Shown here in pieces: positions 52,918 through 63,822 of a stretch of DNA of 64,000 nt. The notes beneath the pieces are model-generated. The model had not been told where the DNA came from. It saw nothing but the letters and a program-made list of their open reading frames with translations, and ran no database searches. A program made the translations under genes and the position numbers. This DNA is from Gnetum montanum (Eukaryota > Streptophyta > Gnetopsida > Gnetales > Gnetaceae): NCBI GenBank assembly GCA_015680685.1, contig MNCI01004792.1, positions 747,725 to 811,724 of the forward strand, written 5' to 3'. How positions within the stretch are numbered: position 1 is the first letter of the stretch; every line of letters begins with the position of its first letter.

Positions 52918-55774
52918 TGTTGGTGACCGTTTGCGACGCGATCGCCAACGAGTGTCCTCGAATAGGATTTAGGTGCCTGCTGGTCTCTAGCAACACCAAG
53001 GCCCAAATACCTCCAAATAAACTCAGTAGTTAATGTGAGTATGTGTGTGTGCTGTTGCAGCGTGTGGTTGTCAGAAATGTAACAATTGCGTTGTATCTAA
53101 ACTACAAATGACTTACTTTAAAGAGATTCAGCCAACTATGCCAAATACTGTGAGTTGTTGAAAATTTCCTATTTTGTTCAACTGCCTAGTCTATGCGGTC
53201 CGTATAATACCTACTTGTAACAAATAAAATTTTGCAAAAACATTTGAGCACAACTCTGCAATCTACTCCTAATTTTCCCCAGAGAAAGAAATAGTTCCAC
53301 AAGAAAACTAGAAATAGAGCAAGATTCGATGGAAATAAGTAGAAAAGAAAAGAAAGCAGATTTGTGTAGACCTCAAATATTTAAACAAGGTAAAATGACA
53401 TGAGTAAACACTTCGCAATAAAGCTATCCCAAATTCAATATCTACGAATTGTTCAAACTTCCAAGGCTCAAACAAGCAATTTCTTCAAGACAATCCTACT
53501 ATGGTAACAAAAATTGCTGCGTAAACTACCATGTACGAGACTCCATTTTGACTAGATAATAGATGTCAACGATTGCATTTAAACAGAACCTTTGAAAGAC
53601 TTGACAATTTCTGATTGAAATACCATGAAAATTCACTTTAAAGATAAAAAGAAGCTATTTTGGTCCCATCAAAATACCAAAGATTTTCTGAACCCTCTCG
53701 ACTACTGAATTGTTCAACGGCGTGACTACAAACAGAGGCTCTATTACAACAATCCCAATAGCAGTTTCCACACGTTACACAATAACAAAATCTACTACTA
53801 AAATGCTCTTAAGGCTTTTTAAACACAAGCGCTTCTATGGAAAAATTTTAATAGAAATTTCTATCGGGCAATAAAAACAATAAGAGCAATCTAAAAATCC
53901 TAAAATTACTTGCCAAGGATGATACTATCTAAACCACTAGCTAAACAATTTAAANNNNNNNNNNNNNNNNNNNNNNNTGAAGCCTTTTTATAGGGTTCAA
54001 AGGTAGGTAGGGAAGTTACATATTCAAAAATATCTCACCTAACTTTTCTCCCAAGTAACTTGGCCAACCAATTAGAAGATTACTTGCCCAACAAGCTAGG
54101 AGGAAGTTATGTAGTTAGGGAGTTAGGAAGTTATACATAAAATTAGGAGAATTTTATGCTATTAAATGTAATGTGATATTTAAAATATCAATATTGCAAA
54201 TATTTTTTTGGATACTAACTTATATGTTTTAAAATAATATTTGATGACTTGAGATAATTGAAGGCAAGTTTTTAAACCAAGGCTTCACACTATGGGTATA
54301 TATCTATCTATATATATATGTATATATATGTTGGTTAATTTGGCTAATTTGTTAAACATTTTAACCATCCTATGCTTTGAGCGGAAGTAATCAAATAATT
54401 TTATATACATCTGGATGAAAGCATCAGAGTCATGGCTTTAAACGATTCTTCTTGTCTTCCCTGTAAATCGCGTAGATGCTCAATCACAATTCCAGGACAA
54501 CGGTGTAATCAGCTGGTTCCTTTTCTTCTTTCTCTTGTCTCTGCACAAAACCTGTAAGAACCAACACATGTTCGAATCAAGATTCAAAGTGCCATATCGA
54601 CCAAAACCGTATGTTTGAACTGCCACCGCACAATAAGGCCCTACAAAATCGTAACTAACGACCACCGTGGGAGAAGGCTCTACAACTACAGCTAGCTTTG
54701 TTGTCGCGTGGTGTGATGTTCAATCATTGGAGGAGAAGGGTTTTTCTTGGATAACGATGTGCTGAACATACTGTTTTAAACGAAGGGTTTCGATTGCCAG
54801 AGATTTTCGTTTTGCCCCCAAATTGGCTTAGGGCTNCTAAACGAAGGGTTTCGATTGCCAGAGATTTTCGTTTTGCCCCCAAATTAGCTTAGGGCTTCCT
54901 GCATTTTTTTGTTTAAAAATTTTCCTTGAATCATCACTGCCATGCCATTGATTGTAGAACCAGGGGCTAATGTTTTACGGATCTACATCTGCCAAAACCG
55001 CAGGAACCTCTAGAATAATTGTAGCCGCACCACTGAAATCGCAACAACCTGCACAACAGAAAATAAAATCGAGGCCCCAACAAAACGTGACTCCTTTCTT
55101 TGTATATGGAGTGGAGAGGGTTCCGATTTTTTTTTGTACATATCTTGCGTTTATGGCGAAGATGTTTCATGTGCCAAGATGAATGTCGCGCGGCAATTTG
55201 TGTGGGGTTTCGGTGCACCTTGGAATCACCTCCAACGTTTTGCACTTTTTTTGAATCAGCATTTCAAGCAACGTCAATGGTGGCGGTGTAGAGCGACGAC
55301 TACGACAGTGTTTATTGGCTTGGCCATGATTTTGTGGTGGCCATGTATTTCCCAGGAACACCATAGTCTTCCTTTCCCTTCACTGATATTACTGCATAAT
55401 TTTTCAAAACAACCGAGGCATTGTTGATTTTTGTTTAATTTCTGTTTTGCCAGGAGTTTCAAATGTTATCTTAAGGATACGACCGAATTTAACAACCGGG
55501 ATCTGCAACTTAGTGTCTTCCACGTAAATAACATACTCCCTTCCTTATTGATTTTAATATCCTCTTATCTTTAACAAAGGAATAATCTGGCACTTTCATC
55601 TTGTACCCAAAAGGCTTTAACATCAAATTCTTTACCATTGAATCAATCTTCTAAAAACATCCATCAACCCTCAACATTAAAGCTGTAATTTACTTGTAAA
55701 TTTACAACCATAGATTCCTCCAATTTTGAATAAAATATTTCAATTGTTCCATGGAATGGCCAAATGTGCCAACA
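52918..55774 (-). repeat. 5' LTR of the N element (right), containing two assembly gaps
   Basis: The minus strand starts TGTTGGCACATTT (55774) and ends GGTCACCAACA (52918). It is nearly identical to 42854-46177. A run of 23 n (53955-53977) replaces about 270 bp present in the partner (about 43894-44162), so the gap size is not real. A single n at 54836 sits between two copies of a 59-bp segment. Minus-strand frames here (54480-54665, 54967-55245) repeat those of the partner and are unidentified. Confidence 0.85.
53955..53977. other. Assembly gap (23 n)
   Basis: A run of n in the right N LTR. The partner LTR shows about 270 bp here. Confidence 0.95.
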
Positions 55775-56275
55775 GTTAGCAATGTCAATATCATCCCATC
55801 GCATTTCGAAGCAACCTTACATTTCAACAGCACCTCAATCGGGTGAGAAGGAGGTAGCACCGCCGCCATAATCACGTTCCCCTCTGGGAAAATACATCCA
55901 TCCGCTTATCAATTTACGTTCCCTTACACCAACAACATGGTAGAATATGAGGGGCTACTCAGAGGTCTCTTAACTGCCTGAGCATTGCGCATACAACACC
56001 TGGCAATCCAGGGAGATTCATAACTAGTCATGAACCAAATCACTGAGGTCTACACCTGCAAGGCTACACACCTGCAACCCTACTATGATCTAGAAAAAAT
56101 CTTTCTTAAGCAATTTGCAACCATAGATGTGCAACATGTGCCATGCAACAAGAACACCGTGGTAGATGCCTTAGCTACCCTTGCGTTAAACATTTCATCA
56201 CATTCCTTGGCAAACCTGCCAAACTCGATTATAGAATGCATAGAGCCTATCACTTAGGTGGAACACGTGGCATCT
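55775..56275 (+). pseudogene. Archaeal-type RNase H of E2, resumed after the N element
   Basis: It starts with the right GTTAG copy. It reads SNVNIIPSHFEATLHF, NSTS (the family FDG Asp is Asn here), stop, FTFPYTNNMVEYEGLLRGLL, stop, RIQHLAIQGDS, stop, LVMNQI, then LKQFATIDVQHVPCNKNTVV and DALATLALN. It is dead by stops and the lost first Asp. It aligns closely with E1 17134-16690, which proves the continuity of E2 across the N insertion. Confidence 0.8.
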
Positions 56276-57541
56276 ATCAATGCTGTGGATACCTAGGAGT
56301 GGTATGCCAACATTAAAACTTATCTACAGCATGGTGAACCCCTAGCTGGATTGACATCTGCACAGAGAGATGCAATCTGTAAGCGTGCCCCACAATACAT
56401 GCTCATGGGAAATAACACCCTATGCTAATGTTCCTATGACGGGATATTGCTGGCATGTGTGGGTGGTGAACAGGCGTAAACGGTAGTTAATGAAGTTCAT
56501 GAGGGGTTGTGCGGTGGACACATAGCACCTAGGGATATGGCTGCAAAAATTATATGCCTTAGGTACTACTGGCCCCACATGGAGGGTGACTGCTTGTCAA
56601 AAGTCAAGACGTGCAACACGTGCCAGAGATATGCAAATCTCATACATGTCTCGCCTACAACCCTACACCCAATGCAAATCACGTGGCCCTTCCAATGATG
56701 GGGATTAGACCTCATACGGCCTATCATGCCTAAGGCCTCCGCAGGACATAGCTTCATTATCACCGCCACTGAGTACATTACCAAGTCAGTGGAAGCTATT
56801 CCCCTGAGGAAGACAACATCTTAGCAAATCTACCATTTCATCCTCAATAACATCGTAACAAGGTTTGGGCTTCCAATGAATATTGTGATCGAAAATGGAC
56901 CACAGTTCAGTAGTATGGAAACTTGAACCTTCTGTAGCAATCTAGGCATTAAACAATCATTTTCTTCCCCTTGTTATCCACAAGAGAATGGGCAGGAGGA
57001 GGCTACAAATAAGTCCATCATCAACTTGCTAAAGTGGATTCTTAACAATAGTAAGAGGCGATGGCATGAGCAAATCCTCTACATCCTGTGGACCTACCAA
57101 ACGATGTGTAGAACTGCAACAAGTAAGACGCCTTACAGTCTTGTTTACGGATTTGAAGTTGTATTGCCTCTTGAGTTGTAGGTACCATCACTCCAGATGA
57201 TCCTTGTGGATGTCATGAGTGAAGCCTAGAATAATGAGTTGTGAACCATAGACCTCAACTCAGTGGAGGAGGAGTGCACGTAGATGCTAAGACCCATCGA
57301 GCACTACCAAAGCAAGTAGCTGCAAAAGCACTGTGCAAACCCGCATCGACGGTTAGTGCAGAAGGGAGACCTCATCCTCAAGGCCATCCGTGAGCATGTG
57401 AGAAAATTCTCAGCCAACTGGGAAGGTCCTTACGTGGTCACTAAAGCCTTTAGGAATGGAGCCTTCAAGCTGGCAGACATGGACAGCAACGAGTTTTCCA
57501 ACCTGGTGAATCACTCGTATCTCAAGCCACACTACGTCTGA
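56276..57541 (+). pseudogene. Integrase of E2, broken
   Basis: It reads EVHEGLCGGHIAP-type zinc end with CNTCQRYANLIH, then WGLDLIRPIMPKAS, TATEYITKSVEAIPL, FGLPMNIVIENGPQFSS (second catalytic Asp is Glu) and YPQENGQEEATNKSIIN (third, Glu, present). The C-terminal part at 57356-57541 reads KGDLILKAIREHVRKFSANW, EGPYVVTKAFRNGAFKLADM and VNHSYLKPHYV, then the stop. Several stops lie in the core. There is no chromodomain. Confidence 0.85.
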
Positions 57542-57547
57542 AGCACA

Positions 57548-57880
57548 ATGGCAATAAGAAGCATCATCCACTACGATGATAAACTGGAAACTCCATTAAG
57601 AAGCATCAACAATGATGATAAACTAGCGGCATCAAGCACCATCTTCCATGACGTAAAACTAGCACGACTTGTCCGCTACGATGATAAACTGGCAATCACA
57701 CCAAGCAGCGTTTGCAATGATGATAAACTAGCAGCATCGAGTAGCATCCACCACGACGTTAAACTGGCAACAACCGTTCGCTAAGACAATAAACTAGCAT
57801 GTATGATGTGATGGGATCTTAAACTAGCATAGTGGTCCGTTGGGACCTTAAACCAACACATGGTCTATCAAGACCTTAAA
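57548..57880 (+). repeat. YDDKLA-coding tandem repeats of E2
   Basis: Units around 'gatgataaactagca' run 33-45 bp. The frame 57548-57784 stays open and reads IIHYDDKLETPL, NNDDKLAASS, FHDVKLARLV, RYDDKLA and so on. It matches E1 15321-15013. The last units shift to 'ggaccttaaac' spacers. Confidence 0.7.
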
Positions 57881-57949
57881 CTGGGTTCGCGTCACATCCC
57901 CAGCATGCATCTATGCCAAGTACGCATCATACGAGTATGCACAATGCTG

Positions 57950-58700
57950 ATGTGTGGGTGGGACATCGCAGCTCTAGAACATAGTTCACGATGTAATGAG
58001 AACGTGGTCTAGGACACATGTAACATCACCACCCTTGGCATCATGCTGACCCTCCGAAGATGTCGTATGACATTACACTAGCCCTTCAGACCTACTGTCG
58101 CCATGGCCCAACGCCCTGACGGTAGTTCCTTAGCTAGTTCCCATAGCTGGAGTTCCAGTAGTATTGTGGCCCAACCACAATACTTTTACTCTCCAGCCCC
58201 CTGTCAACACCTTGGCCACTATGATGTTCAGCTATATGGTAGCTAATCCCATAGCTTAACCGAGAATGCATGCCCTTGGCAGGGATTCCAATGCATCTGC
58301 ACTCGCAACAACCCCTGACGCCTTCGAGGCCAACTCCTCCATGTTGGTGCCATCAAGGCCGCTACTGGCCTTCCTTCTTTGGACATCGCATGCCAGCGAT
58401 GATGCCCAATAGCTTCAACAATGCCAACAGCCAGCAAGACCTTTTCCCCTATGGGCATGGCTCACGACAGCAGCAAATGCTACAGCATCATGAAGTGAGT
58501 GCCTCAGCTAGCTTATCTACTTCAGAGTGTAAATTCCATGACACGTGTAACACAACTCACCGTATGGAAAGCATTTGTAGGTAGGTCAAAACCCTTCACG
58601 GATGTAACGTAACTCATCCTGCGAAGGAAACACCCATCCTACGAGAGGTTGAAGAACGACACCAGCCAAAGATGAAAATGCGAAGGAGTCCCTCATGAGC
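57950..58700 (+). pseudogene. ORF3 of family E: sense ORF with gag-like knuckle (E2 copy)
   Basis: It begins near MCGWDIAALEHSS (57950), then TLGIMLTLRRCRMTLH, a Ser/Gln/Pro-rich middle (SIVAQPQYFYSPAPCQHLG), and the open frame 58270-58584 with NNANSQQDLFPYGHGS, QQQMLQHHEVSAS and SECKFHDTCNTTHRMESICR. It continues past a stop with VKTLHGCNVTHP and REVEE. Aligned with E1 14911-14172. The C-x2-H and H-x4-C spacing around CKFHD...THRMESIC resembles gag knuckles. Frame changes and stops are present. No similar named gene is recognised. Confidence 0.5.
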
Positions 58701-58886
58701 ATTCGAATGAGGAACTCTACTAAACATCATCTTTTCTCTCTACCTTAACCTCTAAAAAACCAATGCAACACTCTCAAGTGTGGCCAAGCAACATCTCAAC
58801 ACTCACCAAGAGACAACATCAGCATTTTTCCTACTGTGGTGTTTTGTATTCTTTTTCAACGTCTATCGGGCCTGTCCTCTAGACGT

Positions 58887-58902
58887 TGACAAAGAGGGAC
58901 CA
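58887..58902 (+). other. Polypurine tract of E2
   Basis: gacaaagagggaccaa lies directly before TGAAACACCCC at 58903. The about 180 bases before it hold the end of the 3' untranslated stretch shared with E1. Confidence 0.75.
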
Positions 58903-60582
58903 ATGAAACACCCCAAAAAATTTGAAATCATTCTTGCTTCACCAGGCCTTGCAATTCACGCAAACACTATGGCAGTTCTTTGGGATAAGAAAGCTCTGAA
59001 TCTAGGCCGGCCAATTCAGAAAATTTTCTAGTTTAGGTGTAAATAGGCCCTACTGGTCATCTTGCCTATCCACCTAAGTAGCTTGCCCAACTGACAGCCT
59101 ACTCAAAAATAATGCACGGAGTTGGCAGTAGCATTACGAATGCATGAAACAGTTCAGCAAATTTTTTTAAGTCACGAAGTCTGCTACGCTACGCTACCCT
59201 GAGCTATGGAGCGTAGCAAGATTTAGAAGATGATTCTAGAATGAAGTGCTACGCTACACTACGCCACATGACATAGCGTAACATGGAAATAGCTTCATAG
59301 ACAGTCTTTACACCCAATTTCAAGTCCTTCAACAATGTCCCTTTCCATCAGGAAGCAGTAAACCATGTCTGCTACTATGCTACGCTGAGTTACATGGTGC
59401 AGCAAGGCGTAGCAATCTTGCGGAAGAGACAAAAAACAGCTCAAAGGGCAGAATCAGCAAGGTTTGCAAGTCTTGCATTAAAGGAATCAAAGTTTGCAAA
59501 TTGGCAAAGCTTTCGCGACTAAGGTCAGTTGCTATGCTACGTAGCATAGCATAGCGTGGCAAGCATGCAACACACATGTAGCGAAACACATGATAAGGTG
59601 CTATGCTGTGCTAAGCATGCTAAGCTACGCTAAGCATGCTATGCTACAAAGCACAGTAAGGCATGTGGGTGGTTGTGCAACATCAATCCACTTCACCTAA
59701 TTAGACTGTTGGCACACGTCTCTAAACGCTAACGGTGTAATTATGGTGTGGCAGGCGCACAATTGTGGCATGGCAGGCTCACATTACAGTAGCCATGCAA
59801 GTCCAATGGTCATGTATGGCACGTGTAGCATAGATAAGTCAATGTGGGCCCAAGGCACGTGGCATCCAAACCATCCCTTTCATGTGCCCTTGATCCTATA
59901 AATACCCCAACAAGAAACATTCAAAGGGTTTAGAATTTTTTTCAAGAAGAGGCATTCAAAAGTGAGGAATTCTCTCTGATTCCTTGACTTTTCCTCTCCC
60001 TAGCATTTCACGCTAGCATTCAAGTTCTCTTTCATGCACATTGTAACATCATGTACTGTAAGCTTTATGTTTGAAGCTAGAAATAGTTAGCTCATTTAGC
60101 AGGCATTTTGCTCCACCCCCCTTTCTACCACCTTGGTAGAATTCCCGTATTGTCAACGCCCAAGGCCACACCCAGGTGCATGACCTATTTTTTTCTAGAT
60201 GTCCAAGTTACTCTCAGGATCTCTGCACTTCGTCACGCTATGCAACCGACTCTATCCACCTCGATAGAGCAAACTTGTAGCTTTGGAGTAGTGCATTTTT
60301 CTAACTGCATTTTACTTTCTTTTTCTTTACTGCGTTGTGCACTACTTTTTCTTCTTTATTCACTTTCCAGCATTACTTTGAGTTTTCTTCCCCGTTTTCA
60401 AAACCATACGTTGCAAAAGGCTATATAGACGCTGATGAAGTCCCTGTTTGATTGACCAAACCACTCAGGACTCCTTGTATCCACACACACCTAGCACAGC
60501 CCTATCGTGGGTATGGGGTCAAAACTATCATGCCTGTCGACCCCTCGATGTTTTCCAGCCATCGACGTTTTTGGTTGCTACA
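58903..60582 (+). repeat. 3' LTR of E2
   Basis: 1680 bp, TGAAACACCCCA to GGTTGCTACA. TATA at 59897-59906. GCTACG palindromes at 59180-59290 and 59520-59660. It aligns over its length with 8899-10585; visible substitutions are many, so E2 is much older than the N element inside it. Confidence 0.85.
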
Positions 60583-61351
60583 CTTGCTACGTTGTAATTA
60601 CGAGCCTGCCATGTTGTAATTGCATTGTCTAAGCAACGGTGTAATTAGGTGAGGTGCATTAATGTCACGTAACCACTTGCCACACCTTGCCATGCTTTGT
60701 AGTTTAGCATGTTTGGCATAGTGTGGCATCTTGTCACACTGTTCTACGCTACACAGCATAGCCTAGCGTAACCATCAGTTTGAAGCAAAAAATCTACATT
60801 GTGTTCCACTTCATGTGTTGGGAGCCTTCGTAGTGTTGTGATTGCTGGTCACGGTTTTGCTACGTTATGATACGCTACGTAGCATATCATAGCGTAGCAG
60901 CTGTCCTTAGTCACAAGAACGTCGCCAATCTGCAAACTTTGTCTTTTGCACTATGAAACTTGCAAACATCTTGATCCCTCTCTTTGAGATGCCTTCTGTC
61001 ATTTCTGTAGAATTGCTACGCCTCGCTGCACCTTGTAGCTTAGCGTAGCGTAGCAGCAAACATGACTTGATTTTGACAAGTTCATCGCTTTTTGATGGAA
61101 GGAGACATTTGTTAAGCTATGCTATGTTGCATAGCATAGCATAGCGTAGCATTGTGCTTCTACAAATGTCTTCTAAAGTTTGCTATGCTACATGGTGCAG
61201 CATAGCGTAGTAAGAATCCTTAATTTAGAAAACTTATCAAACTGGACAGTCTGAACATCAGAGCATCCATCTCCTAAAGAACTACTGTAACGCTGCACGA
61301 ATTGCAAAGACCTGGTGAAGCAAGGATGCCTTCAAATTTTGGGGTGTTTCA
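60583..61351 (-). repeat. 5' LTR of E3, outer (5') part, after right TSD of E2
   Basis: CTTGC (60583-60587) is the right target duplication of E2. The E3 LTR resumes with ctacgttgtaattacg, aligning with 13070-13928 and 29870-30721. It ends on the minus strand with TGAAACACCCC at 61351. A 40-bp near-perfect palindrome lies at 60859-60898. This piece plus 8067-8898 makes one LTR of about 1.6 kb. Confidence 0.85.
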
Positions 61352-62306
61352 TCAACTTTAGCTAATATGTTTTATCGTCCAGCTGATAGCAATGTTGATG
61401 CCTCTAGCCCATCCGCGATCCATCTATGACCATGGACCGAGACCCTTGATAAATTTACTTTCATGGAAGGGTGGTTGATGACATGATCGATCATTTGAAG
61501 TAGGTCGACCTAGAAGTGGGTAAGTTAAAGTGCTACAACAGACTCTAAATTATCATTGCATTTGCCATCTGCTATGACTAATGAATTTTTTTTGTGGTTG
61601 GTAGCCTCTCATCTCAAGTGGGACCTGAAACAAGTGGTTGAGGTTGACATCGTGCTTGAATTTTCACCGAAGGTGACCGAAGTACCTCATCATGTATACA
61701 ACGAGGAAAGCCAATGTGCCTTGTACTTGGCATGCTCCTTGTAGGAATGCAGGCACGTGAATGAATACCTTTGGAAATGGATGCAGAGGCTTGAGAAGGA
61801 GAAGGCCAACCTGATCGCCGAGGTGGGAGACCTCCATTCCAGGAACAAATTCTTGTTAGCACAAGACAACAACGATGGTAGTTGGTGCATGGCCATCATT
61901 GGCTACACAAGGTATTGGACGGCCGTGCGGTGCAACAATGAGGCCACTCATGAGATAATAGAGTAGCACATGCAAATGGACTTGTTAGCCTAGAAGAACC
62001 TGGACCGAAAAGATTATAGTGCTAAGGTTTACGACTAGGGGTAGGCACAAAAAAACCATAAGCATATGTATAAGCTAGAACGTGCCACCTATCGTAACCT
62101 ATATAGGGATGCCTTAGTCAAGTCATATACATATGAAGTATTTGTTGATATTATTGGCACATATGGGGCTTACGACAAGTTCATGCAACAGGTGATAGTG
62201 AATGAATCACTCGAGAGGGAAGTGACCTTTCCTGTGAGTGAGACCACTACTATTGCCTTTTCTTTAGGAACCCTAAGATGGACATCCATAGAGAAGGAGA
62301 AAGTTG
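61352..62306 (+). pseudogene. Antisense accessory gene of element E4, C-terminal part
   Basis: A third copy of the family E antisense gene, matching E1 from about 22930 to 23890. An upstream exon ends at 61517 (gaagtgg, then donor gtaagt at 61518). The next exon begins about 61605 after ttggtag and runs in one frame through three stops: FSPKVTEVPHHVYNEESQCA, HVNEYLWKWMQRLEKEKANL (coiled coil), YKLERATYRNLYRDALVKSY and PVSETTTIAFSLGTLRWTS. E5 cuts it at 62306. The frame and splice sites here are cleaner than in E1. E4 itself would be on the minus strand; nothing else of it is in the window. Confidence 0.7.
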
Positions 62307-63822
62307 TGAAACACCCTAAACTTTCATGGCATTCTTGCTTCACTAGGCCATTACAATTCAGGCAACGTCATGGTAGTTCATCAGGAGATGGATGTTCTGG
62401 GCTTTAGGCTATACAGTTTGGAAAATTTCCTAGTTGGGTAATTTGTCTAGATGACAGCCTACACAGAAGTGATGCAGAGAGTTTTTGGTAGCACTCAAAA
62501 TATGTAAAACAATTTGGCAAGTTTTCTAGTCAAGGAGTTTTCTATGCTACGCCATGCTATATAGTGTAGCAGGCTTCGGAAGACAGTTGTTCAAATAGTC
62601 AATTGTAAATTTTTGCAAGACAAGATGCTACGCTACGCTGCGTAGCATAGCATAGCGAGAGCAAGACAAACAGGCTTGGCTTACTTGGTGATTTCCAATC
62701 ACACTGAATTAGCACCTTCAGCCTTCAAAAATAGTTGCCTTGCTCAGCTCTAAGTTCTTTAGTAATGGCTCCTTCACCAGAAAGAGGAAAACTTAGCAAA
62801 AACGTAGGTCATCTTGGTTGCAACGCTACATAGCATAACACAGCATAGCAACTCTACGAGAATAACAAAAGGCATCTCAAGGGGTAGGATCAATAAGTTC
62901 GTAGGATTCGCAGTGCAATGGGAAAATTTTGCAGATTGGCAACGTTTTTGTGACTAATGCCAACTACTATGCTATGCTACGCTACGTAGCAAGTATGCAA
63001 TAAATAGTCAGCACACTTCAAAGGTTTCCAGCGCATGCAACAGGATCCAACACAAGTTTTTTCTTCAAACTGATGGCTACGCTATACTACATTGCATAGC
63101 GTAGCACGGCATAACAAGTTGCCACACTACACCCGCACGCTACACTACAAAGCATGGCATGATGTAGTAGACAGTTACGGCACATCAATGCACTTCACCT
63201 AATTACACTATTGGCACACATCCCCAAACTCTTCCAGTGTAATTATAGTGTGGCAGGTTCGTAATTACAGCATGGTAGGCTCGTCCAACGGACATGCATG
63301 TCCATGCAGCATAGACAAGTCAACACAGGCCCAGGGCACGTGGCATCCAAACCACATCTTTTGCATGCCCTTGGTCCTATAAAAACCCCAATGATTAACG
63401 CTTAGGGGGATCCCTTTTTTAAATCCTTTTCAATCAGGTGGTCAGTTAGTTGGCAAATTGGCTGGCAAGTAAGCAAAAAGCTAGCATTGCATTCCTGAGC
63501 ATTGTAAACATCTTGTTTGACACTGTAAACAATTGGAATTCTCATTTGGAATTTTGTTCTACTCTTTCTTGCTATCCTCATAGCATTTTGCATTGTTGAC
63601 TCTTGAGTTCACATTCAAGCATACAGTTGTCTTGCTCTGGATGTCTTGGTTACCTTTGGGATCTTTGCACCTCCTAGCGTCATGCAACTAGTTGTATCCA
63701 TCTTGACAGAGTGAAGCCATAACCTTGAAGCGGTGCAGTTTCCTAACCATCAAAATGCAGTGATAAGCAATGATCGACAACCCATCAGTGTTTTCCAACC
63801 ATCAACATTTTTGGTCTCTATA
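62307..63822 (+). repeat. 5' LTR of E5 (family E, plus strand)
   Basis: It starts TGAAACACCCTA and ends GGTCTCTATA, 1516 bp. TATA-like ctataaaaacc at 63377-63386. GCTACG palindromes at 62540-62660, 62960-62990, 63070-63110. It is more diverged from the E1 and E2 LTRs than those are from each other. Confidence 0.8.

Larger units (their letters stand above)
42854..55774 (-). mobile_element. Full-length family N LTR retrotransposon (minus strand), inserted in E2
   Basis: 12.9 kb between two LTRs in the same orientation, with PPT, primer-site candidate and perfect 5-bp TSD. Order on the minus strand: gag, protease, archaeal-type RNase H, RT, RNase H, integrase, acidic ORF. RT has VVYLDDITIF and no chromodomain follows integrase. 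Few stops and nearly identical LTRs make it the youngest insertion visible. Confidence 0.9.
8899..60582 (+). mobile_element. Element E2 (family E, plus strand), interrupted by E1 and by an N element
   Basis: Both LTRs are present (8899-10585 and 58903-60582). The body is split by E1 (10641-30721, in the leader) and by the N element (42854-55774, at the start of the archaeal RNase H). Without them E2 is about 18.7 kb. Order: LTR, leader, gag, protease, spacer repeats, antisense gene, spacer repeats, RT, RNase H, archaeal RNase H, integrase, YDDKLA repeats, ORF3, polypurine tract, LTR. The archaeal RNase H between RNase H and integrase, YVDD in RT and DVFAWSYNDM before RT place it in the Tat lineage. 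Confidence 0.85.

Noticed and set aside
42854-55774. Integrated pararetrovirus (caulimovirus type)
   Set aside because: LTRs, target-site duplication, integrase and no movement protein point to an LTR retrotransposon.
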